NCBI GenBank assembly: GCA_003159055.1
Contig: PMLH01000335.1
Location: forward strand, 1-14,918
DNA from: Myxococcales bacterium
Lineage (GTDB): Bacteria; Myxococcota; Polyangia; Fen-1088
Direction: 5' to 3'
DNA length: 14,918 bases
Made by a program: the position numbers and the translations under genes. Below, piece by piece: positions 7,689 through 14,290 of this stretch; the first letter of the stretch is position 1; each line of letters starts with the position of its first letter. The notes below the pieces were generated by a model. That model saw only the letters and a program-made list of their open reading frames with translations, made no database searches and had not been told where the DNA came from.

Positions 7689-9241
7689 GCCGCCTCCAGA
7701 TCACTTGTCGCTTCGTTGCGAATAGCTATCAAGGGCGGCGGCTGACGGATGACCAGCACGAAGAACTTGATTGGCCGCCTTCGCCCGGACGCCTTCACCA
7801 AGCCTTGATGTCCGCTGCACTCACCTGTCGAAACGCCCAGTCCGCAGAAACTCAGCCAGCGGTGAAGTCTCTCCGCTGGCTTGAAAACCTTCCGCCTCCC
7901 GAAATCGTGTCATCAAAGCTACTCGCCGACGCCGAGACACGCCCTCGAGTGGCGATCCCACAGAATAGTCCGCCAAAGGGCAACGCGTTGCTTGAGAATG
8001 CAACCCTGCTGGAGCCACGGTATCGCGCGGTGGGCATCAGCGGTATGCTCATGGCCAAGTACGAATGGACGCTTGGAGGGCAGGTCGATCAGGATGCGGC
8101 AATCGCGCACAGGGAGTCCCTGGACGACCTGGTAGCTCAACTAGCGTATCTCGGCCGAGCCGAGGACCGCATCGAGGCGACTCTGGCCATCGTCGAGGAC
8201 GGCTCAACCACAGAGAACGGACAGCCAACTGAACGGTGGCGACCCGTGAACAGAAACTCAGACGTGGACCTCCACGTCGCACGGGTCGGATCGACGGATT
8301 CCCTGATTCGGCGGCACGCAAGTCCACAAGCGCCCCGCGAGCGAAGAGTGGCAGCACAGCGGTTTCTGGCAAAACAGGGATTTCGTCGCGATTGCGCCAG
8401 CCCAATGGTGCCCACGGTGGTCTCCATCTTTCAGCTATTCCATCCGAGCGACGACCCTGACCAGTCCGCTCTGTCCTGCGACCCTGAGCGCGCTTGGGCA
8501 TGGCGCGGCCCCATCCGTGAGCTGGCAATCCGCGTGGCGAGGATTGAGGAGTACTGGGATGACCCAGCTGTAGCGCTGGAACTCGTCAGCGGCCACCAGC
8601 CGGGAAAGACGGAGCGAACCCAGCAACCGCACCTTGCATTCGTCCCTCTACCCTCGTTCAACGCATCGGGCACGGCGGACGGTCGCGTTCGGCGAGTTGC
8701 TCTCTTGGGCTACGCATCGCCCGCGAGGGTAGATCAAGCCGAGGAGATCTACGAGACTGTCGCAGCATCTTTGGATGGGGAGATTCTCGACGTAGAGGGT
8801 TCTCCAGCACGCCTGCACCATGCTTTCGAGGCCTCAAGAAATGACACGATCTGGTCTCAACTCGTTCGCTCTAGCCGGGTTTGGCACTCACTCACGCCCG
8901 TGGCTTTGGCCAGACGGTTCAACGTACCCACTTTTGCCTCTGATGGCCTGACGCGACTGAGCGGGAACGAAAGACATCGGCGCAGCCTAGAGGAATGGAC
9001 CAGTCTAATTCGCGACAGCCTTCGGCACATGTGCCTGCCTGAGCACCTCGTTACGAGTTGCGCTGTGACGCTCTCCTATTCGCCTCTGCTTCGTGGAACA
9101 GTGCGAGCCGAGCGCTACCGCGCTCCCAACGAAGTCGCTGTCCTCACACATGCTCGGCTCGAATTTCCGGAACCAGTTCGAGGCCCCCTTCTCATCGGAG
9201 ACAGACGGTACAAGGGACTGGGTCTGTTCGCTCCTTGCTAG
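7685..9241 (+). CDS. csb2: Csb2, Cas5-Cas6 fusion (GSU0054-like)
   Basis: This 518-residue protein of the GSU0054/Csb2 family combines Cas5 and Cas6 functions, so it should both cap the 5' handle of the crRNA and cleave the repeat transcript. The N-terminus has the typical layout: FVANSYQGRR, then DWPPSPGRLHQALMSAA (29-45), the Cas5-like part. The C-terminus carries a Cas6-type glycine-rich RNA-binding loop, GDRRYKGLGLFAPC (505-518), ending the protein. No separate cas6 exists in the window, in line with the fusion. It starts within the csb1 stop (ATGA, four-base overlap) and is the last gene of the interference operon. No terminator hairpin with a T-tract is visible after it. The next 348 bases hold only gene fragments. 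Confidence 0.91.
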   Translation: MSRLQITCRFVANSYQGRRLTDDQHEELDWPPSPGRLHQALMSAALTCRNAQSAETQPAVKSLRWLENLPPPEIVSSKLLADAETRPRVAIPQNSPPKGNALLENATLLEPRYRAVGISGMLMAKYEWTLGGQVDQDAAIAHRESLDDLVAQLAYLGRAEDRIEATLAIVEDGSTTENGQPTERWRPVNRNSDVDLHVARVGSTDSLIRRHASPQAPRERRVAAQRFLAKQGFRRDCASPMVPTVVSIFQLFHPSDDPDQSALSCDPERAWAWRGPIRELAIRVARIEEYWDDPAVALELVSGHQPGKTERTQQPHLAFVPLPSFNASGTADGRVRRVALLGYASPARVDQAEEIYETVAASLDGEILDVEGSPARLHHAFEASRNDTIWSQLVRSSRVWHSLTPVALARRFNVPTFASDGLTRLSGNERHRRSLEEWTSLIRDSLRHMCLPEHLVTSCAVTLSYSPLLRGTVRAERYRAPNEVAVLTHARLEFPEPVRGPLLIGDRRYKGLGLFAPC

Positions 9242-9371
9242 CCAGCACCGCAAGGTCTGCCCTGCCCTGCTCGCGTTCCTCACCCCACCGGTCAACTCGG
9301 ACACTGCCTCGTGCCTACGGGCAGCATATCCTCGGCGTGCGCGCCCAGTCGCGACTACCCCCGTTCCACCC

Positions 9372-9385
9372 CTTTTCGCGAAAAG
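9372..9385. repeat. 14-bp perfect palindrome
   Basis: CTTTTCGCGAAAAG is a perfect palindrome with no loop. It sits exactly where similarity of the minus-strand reading frame to nucleotidyltransferases ends, so it may mark a junction or be a protein-binding site. No T-run follows that would make it a terminator. Confidence 0.4.
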
Positions 9386-9479
9386 CCTGGCGCGTTGCCG
9401 AGCCAAACAGAGACAGGCGCCCGATCTGGTTCGCCCGGCAGAAGCGCGCAATCTCGGCGTGCGGAATCCGCCAGGTCAT
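9381..9479 (-). pseudogene. N-terminal fragment of a MntA-like nucleotidyltransferase
   Basis: Read on the minus strand from the ATG at 9479, the frame encodes MTWRIPHAEIARFC and then RANQIGRLSLFGSATR, which matches the start of MNT-type minimal nucleotidyltransferases (pattern: I-x-x-F-C, then RRLxLFGSxxR). These are the antitoxin half of HepT-MntA (type VII) toxin-antitoxin pairs. In intact members the GS motif is followed by a DxD metal site; here the frame continues as QAFREKGWNGG and the DxD is absent, so the protein is truncated and inactive. No HepT partner is present. The ATG overlaps the end of the DUF222-HNH fragment just upstream on the same strand. Confidence 0.55.
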
Positions 9480-9525
9480 AGTCCGCCCGCGTCCCATCCC
9501 CCAGCGCCAAGGCAGCCCGCCCCAA
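9469..9525 (-). pseudogene. Remnant of the 3' end of a DUF222-HNH endonuclease gene
   Basis: The minus strand encodes LGRAALALGDGTRADYDLA, which lines up with LGPDANLPLWDGTRPDYDLA near the C-terminus of the intact HNH protein at 11214-12470. At DNA level a hand alignment of 9469-9511 with 11238-11280 gives 37 identical bases of 43, without gaps. The rest of the gene, including DUF222 and the HNH motif, is missing. The fragment therefore records a second, lost copy of the HNH gene on the same strand, on the other side of the DGQHR cassette. Confidence 0.65.
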
Positions 9526-9542
9526 AACCTTCCAAGATGCGT

Positions 9543-9583
9543 TATGATGCTGTCTGCGGTATCCGCTGTCCCTTGCGAAAGGA
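9543..9583 (+). promoter_or_regulatory. Possible -10 element and ribosome binding site of the DGQHR gene
   Basis: TATGAT at 9543-9548 matches the -10 consensus at five of six positions, but no recognisable -35 lies 16-18 bases upstream. AAAGGA at 9578-9583 is a good ribosome binding site six bases before the ATG at 9590 and supports that start. The promoter part is weak. Confidence 0.35.
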
Positions 9584-9589
9584 CCCGTC

Positions 9590-10747
9590 ATGCTGACCCT
9601 GCCCGCACTCAAGATTCAGCAGTTCGCCAAGGAGTTCTATCTTCTCAATCTGTCGGCGGGCGACGTTGAACGGCTGGTGCGATTCGAGGTACTGGGGGAG
9701 CCGGGGCATGCAGGCATCCACGGCGCAAAGGCGCGCAAGTCGAAGGCCAGCGGCGTGAATTGGGGCGAGCTCGAGAAGAAGCGCGGCACCAGCGACAAAG
9801 CGTTTCAGCGGCCTATTATCCGGAAGAAGATCGACGAGCTGGCACAGTACTACACGAGCTGCCGCGAAAGCGATGCCCTACCCGCCATCCCCGGCTCGGT
9901 CATCCTGACCACCGACGAGACGGTGTCGTTCACTGCCGCGGGCGCGAATCCCTTCCTGGGGCTGCTTCAGATCTCCGAGGAGGAGGGAACCTTGCGCGCG
10001 CTCGACGGTCAGCACCGCTTGTTGGCCCTGGCGGTGCTGCTCCACGACCCGTCCACCAGCGACGAGGATCGCGCGGCTGCGCGCCGGCTGCAGGTGCCAG
10101 CGATTCTCTTCACCGGCCTTGCCGACGACCAGATCGTCGAGATGTTCGTCACCATCAACGCCAAGCACACGCGGCTCAATGCTTCACTGCTGGTCAGCCT
10201 GAGCGGGCGCCAGCTTTACGGCGACTCGCGCATGGGCAAGGTCCACGATGCGATTCGTGCTCTCAACAGCCAGGCGTCGAGCCCGCTTGCGGGACAGATC
10301 AAACTGCTCGGCGTGGGGCCGGGGCGCGTGCAGCAGGCGGGCCTGGCGCAGGAGATGAAACAGATGCTCGACGATTGGGAGCGCAAGGACGCTACGCTGG
10401 CCGCTCGGTTCGAGGCCGAGGTCAAGGAGTTCTTTCTCGCCTATTTCAAGGAGGTCGCGCGCCTGTTCGCCCAGGCCTGGGACGGCAAGAAGTACTCGAT
10501 CAAGAGTACCATGGCCTTGCGGGCCTTCATTCAGGTGACGCCGGAGGTTCTCGGCCGAGCCCTCGCGGCAGGTGGAGCGTCGCGCGCCGATGCCTTGCGG
10601 ACCGTGCTCGCGCCCTGGGCCGAGCGCGTGGGCAGCGCGCGCTTCGAGACAGCCGGCGACTGGCGGGCCAAGATAGCGGGCGGCGGCAAGGAAACCACGC
10701 GCCTGCTCGCGCGCGAGTTGGTGGCCGCCCTGGGAGGTGCCGTATGA
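9590..10747 (+). CDS. DGQHR-domain protein (DndB/ParB-like family)
   Basis: This 385-residue protein carries the family-naming motif DGQHR at 139-143, inside LRALDGQHRLLALAVLL, followed by the second conserved block FVTINAKHTRLNASL (186-200). DGQHR proteins have a ParB/sulfiredoxin-like fold; the best-known member is DndB, the regulator of DNA phosphorothioation operons, and others occur alone in defence islands. No dnd genes or other modification enzymes are near, so a DndB function cannot be claimed; DNA binding or an NTP-dependent switch is the reasonable inference. The C-terminal half (about 235-385) is helical, with no motif I recognise. AAAGGA six bases upstream supports the ATG at 9590. 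The stop overlaps the next gene by four bases, so the two are translated together. This gene has no known role in type I-G CRISPR systems. Confidence 0.85.
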   Translation: MLTLPALKIQQFAKEFYLLNLSAGDVERLVRFEVLGEPGHAGIHGAKARKSKASGVNWGELEKKRGTSDKAFQRPIIRKKIDELAQYYTSCRESDALPAIPGSVILTTDETVSFTAAGANPFLGLLQISEEEGTLRALDGQHRLLALAVLLHDPSTSDEDRAAARRLQVPAILFTGLADDQIVEMFVTINAKHTRLNASLLVSLSGRQLYGDSRMGKVHDAIRALNSQASSPLAGQIKLLGVGPGRVQQAGLAQEMKQMLDDWERKDATLAARFEAEVKEFFLAYFKEVARLFAQAWDGKKYSIKSTMALRAFIQVTPEVLGRALAAGGASRADALRTVLAPWAERVGSARFETAGDWRAKIAGGGKETTRLLARELVAALGGAV

Positions 10748-11202
10748 ACTTGGACGCGGAATTGCAGGGTTTGGTACGGGAAAACGAAGGCGATCTGCTG
10801 TCGTTCGCACGCAAGCTCTACGAGCATGGCTACCGCCAGGGGCTCGCCTCGCGCCCCCAAGCCCAGGCCGAGCCGGAGGCCACCAACCCGGAGCCGATCC
10901 TGCCCATCCCCATTCCTCCGCAGGGACCGCTGTTCCCGTCGCGGCCGAGGCTGGTCGAGCTCACCGACGAGGACGACGGCGAGAGCGAGGAAAGCGACGC
11001 CGACTCAAAGGCAGACGCCACGACGTGCGATCATCGCGTGCGCGGCAGCATCACCGTGGCCGGCCTGCAGAAAAAGATCGAGCGACTCTTCGACCTCTCG
11101 CGCTTCGACATCGACGTGGTGATCTGCCGCCGCGGCGATTCGGAACGCAGGAGGCTCAAGGGCGCAGTGAAGCTGGGAAACTATCTGCTGGAAAGCAAGT
11201 AG
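10744..11202 (+). CDS. Unrecognised acidic 152-residue protein coupled to the DGQHR gene
   Basis: I do not recognise this family. Three parts can be seen. An N-terminal helix (about 1-36, LVRENEGDLLSFARKLYEHGY) is followed by a low-complexity linker that begins proline-rich (about 45-72) and then becomes strongly acidic (ELTDEDDGESEESDADSKAD, about 76-95). The C-terminal basic-hydrophobic domain (about 98-152) reads HRVRGSITVAGLQKKIERLF and ends LKGAVKLGNYLLESK. Its ATG overlaps the DGQHR stop (ATGA), so the pair is translationally coupled and probably acts together. The acidic linker could mimic DNA or tether two domains; this is speculation. No membrane segment, signal peptide or nuclease motif is visible. 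The gene ends 11 bases from the convergent HNH gene, leaving no room for a terminator. Confidence 0.75.
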   Translation: MNLDAELQGLVRENEGDLLSFARKLYEHGYRQGLASRPQAQAEPEATNPEPILPIPIPPQGPLFPSRPRLVELTDEDDGESEESDADSKADATTCDHRVRGSITVAGLQKKIERLFDLSRFDIDVVICRRGDSERRRLKGAVKLGNYLLESK

Positions 11203-11213
11203 CCGCCGCACCC

Positions 11214-12470
11214 TCACCCCCTCATCAACCCGCTCACCGCCAAGTCATAGTCCGGCCGCGTCCCGTCCCACAGCGGCAGGTTCGCGTCCGGCCCAAGGTC
11301 CAGCCCCTGCTCTTCCGCCCACTCCCGCAGCCAGGTCAGGGTGCCCTCGCTCGCGTCTCGCTCCGGCACGGGCTCCAGCGTCCTGCCGGCAGGCGACGCA
11401 AACCTCAACTCCCCGTCCGCCTCCCGCACCACCGTCCAGCCGCCTTCATGCACCCGATGGTGGTGGGCGGTGCACAGCATGACCACATTTTCCACGCTGG
11501 TCTCACCACCATGCAGCCAGTGCTGAATGTGGTGACCGTGAAGAAAACGCGTGTGGGTGCAGCCGGGGAAGGCGCAGCCTCGGTCGCGCAGCATCAGCAC
11601 TCTGCGAATCGCCGGCGGAATGCTGCGCGCCCGGCGACCGATGTTCAGTTGCTCGCCTTGACTGCCAATCGCCACCACGCCGCAATCGCAGGCCACCCGG
11701 CGAAGCGCTTCCGCGGAAACGCGGGTGCCATCGTCCAAGGTGGCAGCGAAGGCGCCGTCGGCGGCCAGGGCATCCTGTTCCAGGTGCACCATGACCTGGA
11801 AGCGCTCCCCGCCGTTTCCGGTTGCTGTATGTTCAGCAAGGAAGGACTCGGCCATGCTGACTGCGCCGTCCGCCTGCGATGGCCAACCCGTCCCCGCGGA
11901 GTCATCGTCCGATCCATCACCTGCCGGCGTTTCCGCGGAAGCGCTCTCGCGGGCGCAATTGATGGCGCGCAAGACCAGATCCGCTTCATCGGGCAACAGA
12001 ACCATTTCTAGCTTCACCATTCCGCCGGGCAAAAGACGTTGCCGCACGCTGCGGGCTTCTAGCGATGGTGACTCGTCCAGCGACTGGGCAGTTCGGTAGC
12101 CACGGCACAGGCGCTCGAGCTGGGCCCCGGTCGCGAAGATGGCCAATTCCAGCAGTTGGGCTTCGTTCTGCGGCGTGGCGACGCGGGTCAGGGCCCGAAC
12201 CTTGGCGTAGGACAGCTTGCCAACGCGAAAGGCCCCGTCGATTGCAGGAAGCTTGCCCAGCGCTCGCGCCACGCGGACCTTCTCGCGGGCGGTCGCAGCC
12301 CCCAAGCCCACCCGCCACGCCAGCCAGTGCGCACAGGACACCGCGCCCTGCTCGTACCAGCCCCCTGCCTCGTCGAACTGCCGGATGCATTCGAGCAGGT
12401 GCTGTGTCGCCGCATCGAGGTGCGCAGACAGATTCGCGATCTCCTGACCCAGTTCCTCGACAGTACCCAT
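11214..12470 (-). CDS. DUF222 (13E12-repeat) HNH endonuclease
   Basis: This 418-residue protein has DUF222 in its first two thirds (about 5-270, including GGWYEQGAVSCAHWLAWRVG at 36-55) and a C-terminal HNH nuclease. The nuclease has a zinc-type RDRGCAFPGC (295-304), HGHHIQHW (311-318) and LCTAHHHRVHEGGW (332-345), so the metal and catalytic histidines are intact. Proteins of this family are multi-copy in many actinobacteria and proteobacteria; their role is not settled, though the HNH predicts DNA cleavage. I chose the ATG at 12470; the frame extends 52 codons further upstream through the divergent promoter region, but those residues look non-conserved and would overlap the start of cas4-cas1. 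There is no ribosome binding site at 12470 and the -10 element is only seven bases away, suggesting a leaderless message. It is the only gene reading against the CRISPR locus, and a fragment of a relative lies at 9469-9525. Confidence 0.88.
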   Translation of the reverse strand: MGTVEELGQEIANLSAHLDAATQHLLECIRQFDEAGGWYEQGAVSCAHWLAWRVGLGAATAREKVRVARALGKLPAIDGAFRVGKLSYAKVRALTRVATPQNEAQLLELAIFATGAQLERLCRGYRTAQSLDESPSLEARSVRQRLLPGGMVKLEMVLLPDEADLVLRAINCARESASAETPAGDGSDDDSAGTGWPSQADGAVSMAESFLAEHTATGNGGERFQVMVHLEQDALAADGAFAATLDDGTRVSAEALRRVACDCGVVAIGSQGEQLNIGRRARSIPPAIRRVLMLRDRGCAFPGCTHTRFLHGHHIQHWLHGGETSVENVVMLCTAHHHRVHEGGWTVVREADGELRFASPAGRTLEPVPERDASEGTLTWLREWAEEQGLDLGPDANLPLWDGTRPDYDLAVSGLMRG

Positions 12471-12477
12471 GCTCAAC

Positions 12478-12506
12478 ACTGTACACTTGCTCAGTTGCCT
12501 GTGCAA
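12478..12506 (-). promoter_or_regulatory. Candidate promoter of the HNH gene
   Basis: On the minus strand, TTGCAC (12506-12501) and TACAGT (12483-12478) are 17 bases apart. The first matches the -35 consensus only at TTG; the second matches the -10 at four of six positions. The -10 ends seven bases before the ATG at 12470, so transcription would begin at or next to the start codon. Confidence 0.35.
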
Positions 12507-12540
12507 CGACAATTCGGCGCAATTGATTGTCCTCAACTGA
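12491..12540. promoter_or_regulatory. Nested inverted repeats in the divergent HNH/cas4-cas1 control region
   Basis: Three inverted repeats lie in the 109-base divergent region: GTTGC-CTGT-GCAAC (12494-12507), which covers the proposed HNH -35; CAATT-N6-AATTG (12510-12525); and the outer pair TCAGTTG (12491-12497) with CAACTGA (12534-12540). The density is suggestive of operator sites shared by both genes. The regulator is unknown; the WYL protein is one candidate. Each repeat alone is short. Confidence 0.35.
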
Positions 12541-12565
12541 CAATGGGTGACTGTAGCCTGGTATT

Positions 12566-12571
12566 GAGGAG
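12566..12571 (+). promoter_or_regulatory. Ribosome binding site of cas4-cas1
   Basis: GAGGAG, followed by AA, lies eight bases before the ATG at 12580. It is a strong site and fixes the start of the fusion protein. Confidence 0.75.
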
Positions 12572-12579
12572 AAATTACC

Positions 12580-14286
12580 ATGGCGACTGGCACATTGGAC
12601 CTGCCGGACTTGATTCCGGCCCGCATGTTGAACGAGTTTGCCTACTGTCCACGCCTGGCCTATCTGGAGTGGGTCCAGGGTGACTTCGCGGACAGCGCTG
12701 ACACGGTCGATGGCCGACATCAGCACCGGCGGGTGGACAAGGAGTCGGGCGATCTGCCGCCGGCCGACCAATTGCCAACCCAAGAAGGCGATGTGCTGCA
12801 CGCGCGCTCGGTCTACCTTTCGGCGCCCAAGGCAAGGTTGGTCGCGCGCATCGATCTGGTCGAGGCCAGCGAGGGCGAGGTTTCGCCCATCGACTACAAG
12901 CGTGGCGAGGCGCCGGACGTCCCCGACGGCGCCTGGGAGCCGGAGCGCGTGCAGGTCTGCGCGCAAGGGCTGGTTCTGGAGGAGAACGGTTACGCCTGCC
13001 GCGAGGGCATCATCTACTTCGTGGCTTCGCGAAAGCGGGTGGCGGTTTCCTTCACCGACGAATTGCGGGCGCGGACCCTGGAGTTGGTGGCGAGCATGCG
13101 TGAGGTGATGGCAGCGGTGGAGATTCCAGCCCCGCTCGCCGACAGTCCCAAGTGCCCGCGGTGCTCGCTGTGCGGAATCTGTCTGCCCGACGAGGTCAAT
13201 TTGTTGCGCCTAGGGGCGGATGGCCAGGGCGCTGAACCGGACGCGCCTGAACCGCGCAGGCTGCTGGCGGCGAGGGACGATGCCTTGCCCCTCTATGTGC
13301 AAACCTCCGGCACGCGGGTCGGCAAGAGCGGTGAGGAGCTGGTGGTCACGCCTCGAGAAGGCCCCAAGCAAACGGCCCGGCTCGGCCAGACCTCGCAGGT
13401 CTCGCTGTTCGGCCAGGTACAGATCACCACGCAAGCGATTCAAGCGGCCTTGGGCCGGGGCATTCCGATTTGCTACTTCTCGTTTGGCGGCTGGTTCTAC
13501 GGAATGACCGCGGGCCATTGGCACAAGAACGTCGAGCTGCGACGGCTGCAGTACCGATGCGCGGAATCGCCCACGGTTGGGCTGGGTCTGGCGCGCGCGT
13601 TCGTGGCGACCAAGATACGCAACTGCCGGACGTTCTTGCGCCGCAACGCCGAGGACGTTCCGGTCCAGGCCATCGACATGCTTCGGCGGTTGGCCGAGGA
13701 AACCGAAGATTGCGATTCGACGGCGTCCTTGCTTGGCATCGAGGGGACGGCGGCGCGGGTCTACTTCGAAAACTTCCCGCGACTGCTCAAGCGGCCGGAT
13801 GGCGACGGCAACCTTGCCTTCGATTTCGACGGGCGCAACCGCCGACCGCCGCGCGATCCGATCAACGCCCTGCTGTCTTTTGCCTACGCCATGCTTGCCA
13901 AGGATTTCACCATCATCCTTCAGGGTGTGGGCTTTGACCCTCTGCTGGGGTTCTACCATCGTCCGCGCTACGGGCGGCCGGCGCTGGCCCTGGACATGAT
14001 GGAGGAGTTTCGCCCGATCGTGGCCGATTCCGTGGTCCTGAACGCGGTGAACACAGGGGTGATCCAGCGCAGCGACTTCATCGGACGTGCCGGCTCGGTT
14101 GCCCTGTCCGAGTCGGCGCGGGGCCGTTTCCTTTACCTCTATGAGCGTCGCATGGACGAGCTGGTCACGCATCCGGTCTTTGGCTACCGCATCAGCTACC
14201 GGCGCGTGCTGGAGGTTCAGGCGCGGTTGCTTGCCCGGCACCTGGCCGGCGAGATTCCTGAATACCCCGGCTTCCAGACGAGGTAA
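12580..14286 (+). CDS. cas4-cas1: Cas4-Cas1 fusion, spacer-acquisition nuclease/integrase
   Basis: This 568-residue protein joins Cas4 to Cas1, a hallmark of type I-G loci. The Cas4 part (about 1-205) has the N-terminal cysteine C23 in FAYCPRLAYLEW, the RecB-type nuclease residues D92 (ARIDLVE), D105 and K107 (PIDYKRG) and Q125, and the C-terminal cluster C192, C195, C198, C201. With C23 this gives more than enough ligands for a 4Fe-4S cluster. The Cas1 part (about 236-568) begins LPLYVQTSGTRVGKSG and contains LLGIEGTAARVYF (catalytic Glu), GFYHRPRYGRPALALDMMEEFRP (catalytic His and acidic residues) and the end RRVLEVQARLLARHL. Cas4 trims prespacers and selects the PAM; Cas1 with Cas2 inserts them. 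In the Geobacter sulfurreducens homologue the fusion is known to control PAM choice. Both active sites look intact. Four bases separate it from cas2. Confidence 0.96.
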   Translation: MATGTLDLPDLIPARMLNEFAYCPRLAYLEWVQGDFADSADTVDGRHQHRRVDKESGDLPPADQLPTQEGDVLHARSVYLSAPKARLVARIDLVEASEGEVSPIDYKRGEAPDVPDGAWEPERVQVCAQGLVLEENGYACREGIIYFVASRKRVAVSFTDELRARTLELVASMREVMAAVEIPAPLADSPKCPRCSLCGICLPDEVNLLRLGADGQGAEPDAPEPRRLLAARDDALPLYVQTSGTRVGKSGEELVVTPREGPKQTARLGQTSQVSLFGQVQITTQAIQAALGRGIPICYFSFGGWFYGMTAGHWHKNVELRRLQYRCAESPTVGLGLARAFVATKIRNCRTFLRRNAEDVPVQAIDMLRRLAEETEDCDSTASLLGIEGTAARVYFENFPRLLKRPDGDGNLAFDFDGRNRRPPRDPINALLSFAYAMLAKDFTIILQGVGFDPLLGFYHRPRYGRPALALDMMEEFRPIVADSVVLNAVNTGVIQRSDFIGRAGSVALSESARGRFLYLYERRMDELVTHPVFGYRISYRRVLEVQARLLARHLAGEIPEYPGFQTR

Positions 14287-14290
14287 ACTG

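Larger units (their letters stand above)
9242..9589. other. Gene-free scar between csb2 and the DGQHR gene
   Basis: No intact gene is seen in these 348 bases. They contain a fragment of a nucleotidyltransferase gene, a fragment of a DUF222-HNH gene end (both minus strand, listed separately), a 14-base perfect palindrome and, at the right end, a possible -10 element and the ribosome binding site of the DGQHR gene. The first 130 bases (9242-9371) contain nothing I can assign. The stretch looks like a site where mobile or exchangeable genes have been inserted and lost. Confidence 0.7.

Noticed and set aside
9242..9371. A tRNA or attachment site next to the scar
   Set aside because: No T-arm consensus or cloverleaf could be found by eye, and no duplicated attachment core was seen at the other side of the cassette beyond the HNH-end repeat.
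9590..11202. Reading the DGQHR pair as part of a Dnd phosphorothioation system
   Set aside because: No dndA, dndC, dndD or dndE and no restriction partner is present in the window, so only family similarity can be claimed.
2571..12547. Exact 13-base match AACTGACAATGGG at 2571-2583 and 12535-12547, apparently flanking the effector genes
   Set aside because: One or two 13-base matches are expected by chance in a window of this length, and the matching does not extend to either side.
12471..12626. 52-codon N-terminal extension of the HNH gene across the divergent region
   Set aside because: It would run through the cas4-cas1 ribosome binding site and start codon, and the added residues resemble no part of DUF222.
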